Source: Bordetella parapertussis (lineage in GTDB: Bacteria; Pseudomonadota; Gammaproteobacteria; Burkholderiales; SG8-41). From it: a stretch of DNA of 52,221 nt. Below the pieces are notes generated by a model. That model searched no databases. It was not told the origin of the DNA and worked only from the letters and a program-made list of their open reading frames with translations. Numbering within the stretch: position 1 is the stretch's first letter; every line of letters begins with the position of its first letter. The position numbers were made by a program, and so were the translations under genes. The stretch covers positions 1 through 52,221 of the forward strand of contig CAMBCF010000021.1 in NCBI GenBank assembly GCA_945864585.1. The letters are read 5' to 3'. Shown piece by piece: positions 34,168 through 43,138 of this stretch.

Positions 34168-35811
34168 TCACCGCCAGTCGTCGACACAGGCGCTGCCCGC
34201 CAGGCGCGCGCCCGCGATACGCCAATAGCCGTTGGTTTCACCGCCCACCACCACCACATTGACCTGTTCAGGGGTCCACAGGGGAATCATCTCGTAGGGA
34301 GCGGCGTGCAGCTTGGTGGCCAGCGGCTCCTCGCCGAAAGTGGCGCGCGGGTACAGGTAATTCTGAACCAGCTGGTAATCCCAGTATTCACCCGCCGGCA
34401 TGCGCCCGTTTTCGCAGATCCAGTTGATCAAATCCTTTTTGGTTTTTAAGCCGCCTACATCCTGGAACAGCCGTGCTGCTATGGGGTCGAGAAGGAAGGT
34501 CGGCGATTCGTTCGGATCCATGCCGCGCATCATATTGCGCACGTGCTCGCGCCAATGGGCATGCCGCAAGCCCAGGGTAAAAGCCATATTGCGCAGGCCG
34601 GTGAACACGCTGACCACGCTTTGTTCGGCGCGGTAGCCGCGCTGCACGTGCAGCGGCTCAAACGGACTGCGCTCTTCGTTTTCGGCAAAGGTCGGACTGG
34701 CGTAGGCGAGAGCGTTGCCCATCGACCCCATGTAGGTATCGCCCGGCGCCGAGCCGCCTTGCAGATTCTGCGACAGCAATCCGAACGCCCGGCCGATGGT
34801 GGCATTGGCCTGATTGTAGGGTCCCATGGCGCCGGTGCCGGCGTTCATGTTGATCTCCTTGCGCACCGGCCCGTTGACTACCACCATGCCCGCCATGGAA
34901 CTGGTGGAGGAACCACGCGCACTCGCGCCGGTGGCGGCGATCGCCAGAATCACCGGGAAGTACTCGGGCCGCGCGCCCGCCATCACAGCATTTACTGCCA
35001 CCTGTTCAACCGTGCATTCCCACACTTCGCGAAAGTGCGTGGCGGCGTGATGGCCTACCACTTCATCGGCCTTGCGGCTGGTGTGTTTCATCATTTCGGC
35101 CACCCGCTCGACGGTGGGCAGAACGATGGGCAGCTTGTCGGTCCAGTTATTGTCGAGAAACAGCTGGTTCAACTCGGCTTCGCCAGCCGGCGCGCAAAGG
35201 CGCGGCGTGGTGCGCGCAAAGGCGAGGCCCTTGCGGTCCTCGTCGGTAAGCGCCTGGGTCAATCCCTCGACCACTTCCTGCATTACCGGCTTGCCGCTGA
35301 TCGGGCTCACGCCGAAAACATAGGCGCGGATTTCCTGCGCGGTCTTGCCCATCACCGGGTGCGGCAGGTAAACCTGGCGCATGCGCGGCGCGCCGTTCAT
35401 GCGCACCACCGAGCGGGTGACCGTGACGAACATCGAGGTATGCAGGCATACGGTGGGAACACCGTACTTCAAATCTATCGACATGCCGTGCGCGGCGACC
35501 GCCGGCGCGCAAGTGCTTCAGTGGCCGACGCCAATGATGGCAGCGTCGCCCTTTTCCTTAATCTCCTGCCAGGTGAGCGGATCGTCTCTGGTGTAGACAC
35601 TATTGATGGGTTTGTAGACGGTTTTTACCGCGGGCATGTGCTCGGTGAACCAGGCTTGCACCGATTTCAACAGGATGTCTGAGTCGTCGAAACGGCAATC
35701 CACGATGTAAAGCGTGCGGCCGTTGAGGGTATCGAGCCGCGTCGCCAGGGTCTTGCCGGCAACCTTGGGGGGATAGCCCATGGGATTGTGAACTGTCATT
35801 TGCGTAGACAT
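34168..35811 (-). CDS. Predicted selenoprotein, UGSC-type, with in-frame UGA (Sec98)
   Basis: 547 residues if UGA at 35518-35520 is read as selenocysteine (codon 98); otherwise the frame gives 97 residues and a second piece of up to 438. Start ATG 35811, RBS GGGAGC. The N-terminal domain (RTLYIVDCRFDD, then AAIIGVGH) runs into U-S-T-C-APAVAAHG, so UGA replaces the first Cys of a CxxC-like motif; UGSC-family selenoproteins have U-G-S-C here. The remainder (DKLPIVLPT, GSMGNALAYASP, EMIPLWTPEQ) has no stop or shift. The gene follows a Bug gene by 84 bp. It is probably a redox enzyme on an imported compound; a nonsense mutation is the alternative. Confidence 0.75.
35489..35511 (-). promoter_or_regulatory. 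Putative bacterial SECIS hairpin
   Basis: In the mRNA the hairpin starts 7 nt after the UGA: UGCGC pairs with GCGCA (5 bp), a 3-nt bulge GCC lies on the 5' side, then GGC pairs with GCC around the apical loop GGUC at +18 to +21. In E. coli fdhF the loop GGUC lies at +19 to +22. The hairpin lies inside coding sequence, as bacterial SECIS elements do. Confidence 0.65.
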
Positions 35812-35895
35812 TTAAGCTCCCTTTTTGCATGGACCATGCAGTGATCGTTGATGCGCAGCCGCATAGTGCAGACCATCGCTTGCGCCAACTGTGCG

Positions 35896-36885
35896 CTACT
35901 GTTTGGGAATTCCTGCGTCTTTGACCACCTGCGCCCAGCGCGCGATCTCCGCGCGGATGAACTGGTCGAACTCCTCGCGGCTGGTCGGTGAGGGCGGAAC
36001 CACCAGTTCATCCAGGCGCTGCTTAATTTCAGGCAGGCGCAATACCGAGGTGATATCGGCATTTAACTTGTCGAGTATCGGCGCCGGTGTGCCGGCTGGT
36101 GCAACCACGCCATACCAGGAAGTCACCTCAAAGCCGGGAACACCTGATTCGTGTATCGTAGGCACGTCGGGCAACAGTGCAGCACGCTGCGCGCTGGTGA
36201 CTGCAAGCGCGCGCAGGCGTCCAGTCTGAACTGATCCTATGACCGCCGGGAAGTTGGAAACATTAATCGGAATCTGGCCACCGATGGTGTCGGTGATCGC
36301 CTGCACCCCTAACCTGTAGGGAATGTGCACGATGTCGAACTTCATCTGCAATTTGAGCAACTCCATTGTGAGTTGCGGCGAGGTGCCGGCCAGCGCAGCG
36401 GAGTAACTCAGCCGGCCTGGGTTAGCCTTTGCGTAAGCGACGAGTTGCTTGATAGACTTGAACGGCACCGACGGATGCACGAGAATGATGTTCGGCGTCT
36501 TGCCGATGCGCGTGATCGGCGCGAAATCGCGCACTTGATCGTAGGGCATTTTCGAGTACAGCGACACGGCGATCGCGTTCGAAGCGATATTGGCCTGGAG
36601 CAACGTATACCCGTCGGGCGCCGCCTTGGCGACAAACGCTGAGCCGAGCGTCCCCGCGGCGCCCACCCGGTTTTCCACCACCACCTGCTGGCCCCACAGT
36701 CGCGTGAGACGTTCGGCGAGTATGCGCCCGACCACGTCGGGCGAGGCGCCAGGGTCAAACGGAATAATGTAACGGATAGATTTGCTGGGATAATTTTGCG
36801 CCCACAAAGCAGCCGGGCAGATCCAGACCGCAGCCGCAATTACGTAGTTCAACCCGCGCCTTGCTCCGCTCACACCGCGCATCAC
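35896..36885 (-). CDS. Bug-family periplasmic solute-binding protein
   Basis: 329 residues, signal peptide to about residue 29 (AAAVWICPAALWAQ). The first loop is IPFDPGASPDVVGR (Ala-Ser in place of Gly-Gly), then VVVENRVGAAGTLG and PDGYTLLQA. The normally conserved PYKGG is PYRLG, so the ligand may differ from that of the other Bug proteins here. It precedes the predicted selenoprotein gene on the same strand, which suggests import of that enzyme's substrate. Confidence 0.92.
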   Translation of the reverse strand: MMRGVSGARRGLNYVIAAAVWICPAALWAQNYPSKSIRYIIPFDPGASPDVVGRILAERLTRLWGQQVVVENRVGAAGTLGSAFVAKAAPDGYTLLQANIASNAIAVSLYSKMPYDQVRDFAPITRIGKTPNIILVHPSVPFKSIKQLVAYAKANPGRLSYSAALAGTSPQLTMELLKLQMKFDIVHIPYRLGVQAITDTIGGQIPINVSNFPAVIGSVQTGRLRALAVTSAQRAALLPDVPTIHESGVPGFEVTSWYGVVAPAGTPAPILDKLNADITSVLRLPEIKQRLDELVVPPSPTSREEFDQFIRAEIARWAQVVKDAGIPKQ

Positions 36886-36902
36886 GCACCTCCGTTAGAG
36901 AG

Positions 36903-37171
36903 AAACCCTTCTGCTCCGCTTCAACTGTTCTCTTGTCCCGCGGGCTAACCTATGCGCACATCTACCGTAGCTCGGGAGGAGTCCGAAGGACGTATTCCGG
37001 GAAGAAGCACGGCTCATCGACAGCACGCGAGTTTATCTACCCATACTTCCCCGGAATACAGCCATGAAAAGCTATGGCCTTCTTCCGGGCTACATGCTCT
37101 CACACTCAAAGTTGTGTGCATAGACTAGCCCGGAGGGCCAAGGGAACACTTGAAGCGAAGCAGAAGGGTTT
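36903..37171. repeat. Nested palindromic element of about 270 bp (MITE-like)
   Basis: Outer arms of about 44 bp (36903-36946, AAACCCTTCTGCTCCGCTTC...; 37127-37171, its near complement) enclose inner arms (36967-37004, GTAGCTCGGGAGGAGTCC...; 37045-37093). No transposase frame is seen inside, and no target-site duplication is clear. The outer arm sequence GCTTCAAGTGTTCCCTTG also occurs at 44336-44353. Confidence 0.85.
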
Positions 37172-37235
37172 TTCATTCCCCCTCCGGGAGAGCCTTTCAT
37201 TTTGTTGCCGCCAGTGACAGCGCAGCACGACTGGG

Positions 37236-38165
37236 TTATGCCCGTGGAATCATCGCAAACACTTCATCGCCAAAGCGTGTGCGCGCCTCCTCGTGCAGCG
37301 GCTGCACCGCGCGCACGAAGGCGCTGCGCGCATCCACAGTGAGTTCCACCACCTCGCCGCCTGCGGCTGCGATGGCTTTACGCGCGGCGGCGTCTTCCGC
37401 CACTGTGAGTTCGCGCTGCGCCAGCACCGCTGTGCGCGCCGCCGCCCGCATGCCGTCTTGAAGTGCCTTGGGCCAACGCTCGAACTGCGCGCGATTCATG
37501 TAGATGCCGCGCGACAGGTAGCAGTGTGCAGTTTGCGTATGGTAGCGATGCACGGTGTGCGCACCGTAATCGACCGTGTTGGCGAACGGGTTTTCCTGTG
37601 CGTCCACCGCGCCCGACACCACTGCTTCCAGTCCCGGCTTGAGATCGAGCGGGCACGATACTGCACCCATCAGCTCAAAGCTGCGGCGATGAATTTCGCC
37701 GGGCATCAGACGCACCTTCATGTTTTTCAGATCAGCCAGCGTGCGCACCGGCCGCAGCCGGTTGGAAATATGGCGGTAACCGTTTTCAAAATAGCCGAGT
37801 ACGCAATAGCCGGGGATGCGTTGCTCGATCTTCTGCGTCATCCACGCGCCGAGCGCGCCATCCATGGCCGCGCGTGCTTGTGCCACGCCGTCGAACAGGA
37901 ACGGCAGGTCGGCAAAATCCAGTTCCGGCACGCGATCAGCGAGATAACTGGTGGACTGGTAGGCAAGTGACAGCACACCGTCTTCCGCCATCCACAATAA
38001 ATCGGCGCCTTTGTAGCCGAGGTCCATCACGTTCCACACGTAATGCACAGCGACATCGCTGCGGAACTGCGTCGACACGGCATCACCCATCACTTTCATG
38101 CCGCGGCTGCAGGTGGTGGAGGGCGGGCCGTAGCCGCCCATGGTGATGCGGATGGGGTTGGTCAT
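37236..38165 (-). CDS. TRAP-type solute receptor (DctP family) without signal peptide
   Basis: 309 residues from ATG 38165 (MTNPIRITMGGYGPP). The DctP fold is clear: an early strand, LADRVPELDFADLPFLF, then LADLKNMKVRLMPGEIHRRSFELMGA with the conserved Arg that binds the carboxylate, and VDAQENPFANT. The first strand starts 4 residues after the Met and the in-frame upstream residues are not hydrophobic, so no signal peptide is visible. No DctQ/DctM genes are near. It may be a cytoplasmic binder or may have lost its 5' end. Divergent from the nitroreductase gene. Confidence 0.85.
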   Translation of the reverse strand: MTNPIRITMGGYGPPSTTCSRGMKVMGDAVSTQFRSDVAVHYVWNVMDLGYKGADLLWMAEDGVLSLAYQSTSYLADRVPELDFADLPFLFDGVAQARAAMDGALGAWMTQKIEQRIPGYCVLGYFENGYRHISNRLRPVRTLADLKNMKVRLMPGEIHRRSFELMGAVSCPLDLKPGLEAVVSGAVDAQENPFANTVDYGAHTVHRYHTQTAHCYLSRGIYMNRAQFERWPKALQDGMRAAARTAVLAQRELTVAEDAAARKAIAAAGGEVVELTVDARSAFVRAVQPLHEEARTRFGDEVFAMIPRA

Positions 38166-38242
38166 GTTGAGAAGTTTCTGGCGGTCAAGGCCGGATTCTA
38201 CCCGAGGCGTTGGCGGTGTTAACATCTTCATTTGAGGAAAAA

Positions 38243-38938
38243 ATGTCGCATGAACTAAGCCAACCTGCATCAGATGTGTTTGAAGCTGCCCGCACGCGGC
38301 GCTCGATACGCGCCTACACATCCACTGTTATTCCGCTGCACACACTGCGCGAAATTGTTGAATTGGGGAAGCACGCGCCCAGCGGCTCCAATATTCAACC
38401 GTGGCGCGTGCATGTTGTGACCGGCGCCACGTTGAAACGCGTGGGGGAAGCGATCCAGCAGGCATTTCTGACGAATGAGCCGGGCCACCAGCGCGACTAC
38501 AATTACTATACCGATCCGATGACAGAGCCGTATCTCGCACGCAAGCGGCAATGCGGCTGGGGCCTGTACGGCACGCTCGGCATCGGGCGCGGCGACCACG
38601 AAAAATCCAACGCGTATCGCGCCGGTAACTATGTATTCTTTGGCGCGCCGGCGGGACTGATACTGACCATAGACCGCACGCTCGAAATCGGCAGTTGGTT
38701 TGATTACGGCATGTTTGCGCAGACGCTGATGCTCGCAGCGCGGGCGCGCGGGCTGCATACCTGCGCCGAAGCGTCGATTGCCAGTTACCCGGACATCGTA
38801 CGGCGCGAACTGGGCATCACCCGTGACTGGACGGTGATGTGCGGCATGGCGATGGGCTACGCGCAGGATGATGCCGTGGTAAATACCTTTCAGCCGCCGC
38901 GCATCGCGGTGGATGACTACGCGATGTTTTATGAGTGA
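38243..38938 (+). CDS. Nitroreductase-family protein
   Basis: 231 residues from ATG 38243 (TTGAGGAAAAA before it). FMN-binding fold: RRSIRAYTSTVIPLHTLREIVE, HAPSGSNIQPW (FMN phosphate contacts), the GLHTCAEASIASYP motif and a C-terminal GMAMGYAQDD. Members reduce nitro, quinone or enone groups with NAD(P)H; a BluB-like role is not indicated. It leads a plus-strand group with flavodoxin-like and amidase genes. Confidence 0.92.
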   Translation: MSHELSQPASDVFEAARTRRSIRAYTSTVIPLHTLREIVELGKHAPSGSNIQPWRVHVVTGATLKRVGEAIQQAFLTNEPGHQRDYNYYTDPMTEPYLARKRQCGWGLYGTLGIGRGDHEKSNAYRAGNYVFFGAPAGLILTIDRTLEIGSWFDYGMFAQTLMLAARARGLHTCAEASIASYPDIVRRELGITRDWTVMCGMAMGYAQDDAVVNTFQPPRIAVDDYAMFYE

Positions 38939-38971
38939 TGGTTGGGTGAAAACCACAAAATTGTCGAGCGC

Positions 38972-39463
38972 ATGAAAACACTGTTGATCGTGTTTCATAG
39001 CATGACCGATGGCGCCCGGCAGATGGCCGAGGCAGCGGCACGCGGCGCTGCCGCCGAGCCGGGTGTGCGGACGCGCCTAATGACAGCGCGCGAGGCGGGG
39101 CCGGACGATGTACTGCAAGCACAGGGCTATATTTTCGTGACGCCGGAAAATCTCGCATCCATGTCCGGCATCATGAAAGACTTTTTCGACCGCACCTACT
39201 ATGCGGCGCTGGATCGTGTCACCGGTCGCGCGTACGCCGCGCTGATCTGCGCAGGCAGCGACGGCGAAAACGCGGTGCGCCAGATAGACCGCATCTGCAC
39301 CGGCTGGCGGCTGCGCAAGGCGTCGCAAGCGGTAATCGTATGCACCCATGCGCAAACGCCGGAAAAAATTCTGGCGCGGAAAATTATCGCGCCGGAGGAA
39401 TTGCAGCGCTGCGAAGAAATCGGTGCGGCGCTGGCGGCGGGCATGGCATTGGGGATATTCTGA
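38972..39463 (+). CDS. Flavodoxin-like/NADPH-dependent FMN reductase protein
   Basis: 163 residues from ATG 38972. It has the flavodoxin strand MKTLLIVFHSMTDGARQMAE (phosphate loop SMTDGAR, about residues 10-16), GYIFVTPENLASMSGIMKDFFDR (isoalloxazine loop) and ALICAGSDGEN. Electron-transfer or quinone reductase role; perhaps supplies the nitroreductase. The stop overlaps the start of the amidase gene (TGATG). Confidence 0.88.
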   Translation: MKTLLIVFHSMTDGARQMAEAAARGAAAEPGVRTRLMTAREAGPDDVLQAQGYIFVTPENLASMSGIMKDFFDRTYYAALDRVTGRAYAALICAGSDGENAVRQIDRICTGWRLRKASQAVIVCTHAQTPEKILARKIIAPEELQRCEEIGAALAAGMALGIF

Positions 39464-40227
39464 TGGCACGGCAACGGCTTTGGCTGGTGATGCTCACGCT
39501 CGTGCTCACGTTCGTGATCAGCGCCTGCACAGCGTTGCCGCAGCAAACGGGCCTGCCGCAGTACACGCTCCTGCCACTGATCGAACGACCGTCGGTGAAT
39601 TTTGGTGTGCGGCGGCCGAACTTCGTGATCATCCATCACACCAGCGACGACACTGCCGAAGATTCGCTGCGCACGCTGACCAATCCGTTGCGCCAAGTCA
39701 GTGCGCACTACCTGATAGGCCGCGATGGCAAACTTTACTATCTGGTGGATGAGCTGGCGCGCGCCTGGCACGCGGGTGACTCGTACTGGGGTGGTACGAC
39801 AGATTTGAATTCGGCGTCTATCGGCATCGAGCTGGATAACAATGGCTTTGAGCCTTTTGCGGAGCCGATGATCGAGAGTTTGCTGCAATTATTGGAGGAC
39901 CTGAAAACGCGCTATAAAATTCCAACGGCGAATTTTCTGGGGCACGGCGACATTATTCCGGGGCGCAAGGTGGACCCGAGCCGTTACTTTCCGTGGCAGC
40001 GGCTGGCGGCGCGCGGCTTCGGCGTGTGGTGCGAGCCGCCATATCCGGTTGCGCCGCCGGTGCAGGATGATGCGTTGCTGCTCGCAGCACTCGGCTACGA
40101 TGTCACGCGGCTTGATCCCGCCAGGGCCGCATTCCGGCGGCGCTTTTTGGCGCAGGAGAGTGCGAACGCATTGAACGGCAGCGAGCGCGCATTGTTGCAG
40201 TGTCTGATCGCGCGCAAGCGGGAGTAG
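39463..40227 (+). CDS. amiD: N-acetylmuramoyl-L-alanine amidase lipoprotein (AmiD-like)
   Basis: 254 residues. A lipoprotein signal ends at VISAC (Cys22), so it is anchored at the outer membrane. The Amidase_2 fold has the zinc ligands H58 (VIIHHT), a His in NFLGHGDIIPGRKVDP and an Asp, plus the Glu of ASIGIELDN. It cleaves cell-wall peptides from muramic acid and is used in recycling. The start overlaps the flavodoxin stop. Confidence 0.92.
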   Translation: MARQRLWLVMLTLVLTFVISACTALPQQTGLPQYTLLPLIERPSVNFGVRRPNFVIIHHTSDDTAEDSLRTLTNPLRQVSAHYLIGRDGKLYYLVDELARAWHAGDSYWGGTTDLNSASIGIELDNNGFEPFAEPMIESLLQLLEDLKTRYKIPTANFLGHGDIIPGRKVDPSRYFPWQRLAARGFGVWCEPPYPVAPPVQDDALLLAALGYDVTRLDPARAAFRRRFLAQESANALNGSERALLQCLIARKRE

Positions 40228-40239
40228 CTAACTCCGCAG

Positions 40240-40317
40240 TCCGTAGCGTGCGCCATGCGCACGGCCACCCATACGCCACGCCTGCTGCGGTTGATCGTGC
40301 GCAGCGCACGCTACGGA
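40240..40317. repeat. Inverted repeat TCCGTAGCGTGCGC...
   Basis: Arms 40240-40263 and 40296-40317 match except for a 2-nt indel (TCCGTAGCGTGCGC-GCGCACG). It lies 12 bp after the amidase stop codon. Confidence 0.85.
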
Positions 40318-40403
40318 TCGCGGATGAATCACCAGTTAAATGGCCCGCAACTGCGCCCCGGGGAAAGCGTTCCTGCTCTGCGAAATTATTGTAACTTCTT
40401 GTT

Positions 40404-41717
40404 TTATAGAAATTTATTATTATTTTCGCTTAATGCCATCCAGCGCCGCACCGCGCCGTTCATCAGCCACACCAGCCCGCCTAAAATAATCAGCGCCATC
40501 AGTCCGCGCATGGCGCTGGCGAGAAACGCTGCGTCGACGGCTGGAAAGGGAAATTTCCACAACTGCTCACCGCGTTCCAGCATCCAGTGCCATCCCGTGT
40601 GCGCCACCAGCGCCGACAGAATAAGGATGCCGAGCCTTTCCGCCAGCGCGTGTTTGAACAGCAATGCGAGCAGCGGCAGCAGGATAATCAGCACCGCAAG
40701 CTGGCCGAATTCAACGCCGATATTGAATGCCAGTAGCGAGGTGAGCAGATGATCGCCGGCGAATTGCAGCGATTCACGTAGCGCGAACGAGAAACCGAAA
40801 CCGTGCACCAGCCCAAACGCGAAGCTGATGATCCAGCGGCGCTGGATGTGGCTGCCAACAATATTTTCCAGCGCCATGTAAATGATGGTGAGTGCGATCA
40901 TCAGCTCGATCAAAGGCGCAAACCATAACGCGTCCGGCACGAAGCCGAACGCGGCGGCGATCAGTGTGATCGAATGCGCGATGGTAAACGACGTCACAAT
41001 CACAATCAGCGGCCGCCATTGACGAAACGGAATAATCAGGCACAACAGGAACAGCAGGTGGTCCGTGCCTTCGAGGATGTGCCAGAAGCCGGAGACGACA
41101 AAGCGCCACGCTGCCTGATGCCAGCGCGGATCAAGCACTACCCGTCCCGGATCACCGTGAAACTCGAACGCGCGCGTATCCACCCCGGGCGCCAGAAGGC
41201 GCAGCGCGGTGGAAACTTTCAGGCCCAGCCGATCGACACGCGCGCGCACGGCGAATTGCGAGCGCTCGGACTGAATCGGATATTCGAGCAGCACATCGAG
41301 CAGTTGCTGGTTCCAGTAGAGATCGAGGTGGTCCGCGAGCGGCGGGCTTTTGAGATTGGCCAGCGCGGACTCGTAGGCGGTGAACGAAGTATCCGACGGT
41401 AACGCCACGCGCACGTGTACGAGGCGCGGCGCGGGCAGGCGCGTGTCGTTTTCAAAAATGTCGAGGCTGTCGATCAGCCACAGTTTTGTGGCATTGCGCA
41501 GCGCCTCGTCGGCTTTGGAGACCACCAGATAACCTGGCCCGCGTTTGGGGAAATCCACTTCGCGCAGCGCCGACATCGGCGCGCGTATCAGTACTTGCAG
41601 CGTATTGCCGGCGGGCTTGAAAAAAATATTCAGCCGCACATCGGCGGGAATGTCGTGCGCGGTCGCCTGCGCCATCAGGCACGCCGCAAGTGTGATCCAA
41701 AGAATAAATTTCAACAT
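40404..41717 (-). CDS. HupE/UreJ-2 family membrane protein
   Basis: 437 residues from ATG 41717. A signal peptide (MLKFILWITLAACLMAQATA) and an extracytoplasmic domain of about 180 residues precede a membrane part with at least six TM helices. Metal-type His motifs are in the membrane part: LEGTDHLLFLLCL, SFTIAHSITLIA and GLVHGFGFS. The family is linked to nickel or cobalt uptake by similarity with HupE, though this long type (HupE/UreJ-2) is not characterised. No hydrogenase or urease gene is near. Ends near an AT-rich stretch. Confidence 0.88.
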   Translation of the reverse strand: MLKFILWITLAACLMAQATAHDIPADVRLNIFFKPAGNTLQVLIRAPMSALREVDFPKRGPGYLVVSKADEALRNATKLWLIDSLDIFENDTRLPAPRLVHVRVALPSDTSFTAYESALANLKSPPLADHLDLYWNQQLLDVLLEYPIQSERSQFAVRARVDRLGLKVSTALRLLAPGVDTRAFEFHGDPGRVVLDPRWHQAAWRFVVSGFWHILEGTDHLLFLLCLIIPFRQWRPLIVIVTSFTIAHSITLIAAAFGFVPDALWFAPLIELMIALTIIYMALENIVGSHIQRRWIISFAFGLVHGFGFSFALRESLQFAGDHLLTSLLAFNIGVEFGQLAVLIILLPLLALLFKHALAERLGILILSALVAHTGWHWMLERGEQLWKFPFPAVDAAFLASAMRGLMALIILGGLVWLMNGAVRRWMALSENNNKFL

Positions 41718-41936
41718 GGAGGAGCACAATTTACAGTATTAAGACCGTTGATTTTATCCTGTAAATTCTGTCTGTCCATGCAGGCTCATCCGACTTTAGA
41801 ATGGAAGCTGGAACCCAGTGCGTTTACCCATGCGAAGCATCTGAATCGTGAAATTTTGCCATTATGACAAGTAAAAAGCGCCGTGCGTATAATCGCAGCA
41901 GAGATACCTGATCATGCGCTTATTCAAGGGGGCATC

Positions 41937-43130
41937 ATGAACTTTCGCGGATTGAAACGTAATCACATTGTCGGCGCATTGCTTGCAGTGAGCGTTGGCG
42001 GTTTGGGCATAGGTCAGGCGCTCCTGCACAACAAGGCCGTAGCGCAGCGCGACACCGTGCAGGCGCCGATGTTTGAAGTCGATCCGCTGTGGCCCAAGCC
42101 GCTGCCCAATGGCTGGCTGCTGGGCATGGCGATCGGCGTGTGGGTAGACGAACAGGATCATGTGTGGATTATTCACCGCAGTTCGGCGACCCTGCACAAC
42201 AATGAAAAAGGCGCGGAACTCAAACCGCCCATCGCGGAATGCTGCCGCGGCGCGCCGCCGGTGTTGCGCTACGATCCCGCTGGCAATGTGGTGGGTTCCT
42301 GGGGCGGCCCGGGTGAAGGCTACGATTGGCCTTTGTCAAACCACGGCATTACGGTTGATCACAAGGGCAATGTATGGATCGGCGGCAATGGCAAGGCCGA
42401 TGCGCACGTGCTCAAGTTCACCAAGGAAGGCAAGTTCCTGATGCAGGTCGGCAATCTGGGCAAAAACGCGGGCAGCAATAATCAGGAAAATTTCGGGCGC
42501 GTGGCAAAAATATGGATCGATCCCAAAGCCAACGAAGCCTATATCGCCGACGGTTACCAGAACAAGCGCGTGGCGGTAATCGACGCCGATAGCGGCAAGA
42601 TGAAACGCTATTGGGGCGCGTATGGCAATAAGCCCGACGACACCAATCTGGGCCCGTATGATCCGAGCGCGCCGCTGTCACAGCAGTTTCGCAATCCGGT
42701 GCATTGCGCCGACCTGTCGCATGATGGCCTGGTATATGTGTGCGATCGCGCCAACAACCGCTTGCAGGTGTTCAAGCCCGACGGCACCTTTGTGAAGGAA
42801 CAGGTGTATGCGAAAAACACGCTGGCGTCTGGCTCGGTGTGGGACATCGCGTTTTCACGAGACCCGCAGCAGCGCTTTATTTTCATGGCCGACGGGCAGA
42901 ACGAGCGTGTGCGCATCATCGTGCGCGAAACGCTGGAAGAGCTGAGCGCGTTCGGCGATGGCGGACGCCAGCCTGGCCAGTGGTACGGCGTGCATAGCGT
43001 TGCCACCGATTCCAAGGGTAACCTCTATACCACTGAAACCTACGAAGGCAAGCGCCTGCAAAAGTTTGTCTACAAGGGTATAGGCCCGGTGGCACGCGGC
43101 AATCAGGGCGTGTTGTGGCCGAAGCGGTAA
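41937..43130 (+). CDS. NHL/six-bladed beta-propeller exported protein
   Basis: 397 residues from ATG 41937 (AGGGGGC before it). N-terminal signal/anchor (HIVGALLAVSVGGLGIGQAL) followed by NHL-type blades, e.g. HGITVDHKGNVWIGG, VAKIWIDPKANEAYIADG, HDGLVYVCDRANNRLQVF and HSVATDSKGNLYTTET. Similar proteins resemble peptidyl-glycine lyase or 6-phosphogluconolactonase propellers; activity cannot be assigned. A CC pair (AECCRGAPP) in the first third is notable. Convergent with slyX. Confidence 0.87.
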   Translation: MNFRGLKRNHIVGALLAVSVGGLGIGQALLHNKAVAQRDTVQAPMFEVDPLWPKPLPNGWLLGMAIGVWVDEQDHVWIIHRSSATLHNNEKGAELKPPIAECCRGAPPVLRYDPAGNVVGSWGGPGEGYDWPLSNHGITVDHKGNVWIGGNGKADAHVLKFTKEGKFLMQVGNLGKNAGSNNQENFGRVAKIWIDPKANEAYIADGYQNKRVAVIDADSGKMKRYWGAYGNKPDDTNLGPYDPSAPLSQQFRNPVHCADLSHDGLVYVCDRANNRLQVFKPDGTFVKEQVYAKNTLASGSVWDIAFSRDPQQRFIFMADGQNERVRIIVRETLEELSAFGDGGRQPGQWYGVHSVATDSKGNLYTTETYEGKRLQKFVYKGIGPVARGNQGVLWPKR

Positions 43131-43138
43131 ATGGCTTG

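Noticed and set aside
34168-35484. Annotating the region as two separate genes (97 and up to 438 codons) or a pseudogene
   Set aside because: Both pieces are in the same frame, no other lesion exists, and the only stop is a UGA at a redox Cys position with a SECIS-like hairpin.
34543-35682. Long plus-strand frame of 379 codons
   Set aside because: Antisense to the UGA-containing gene; no RBS and a His/Gly-rich composition typical of shadow frames.
36903-37171. Insertion sequence with transposase
   Set aside because: No transposase frame; only nested palindromes are present.
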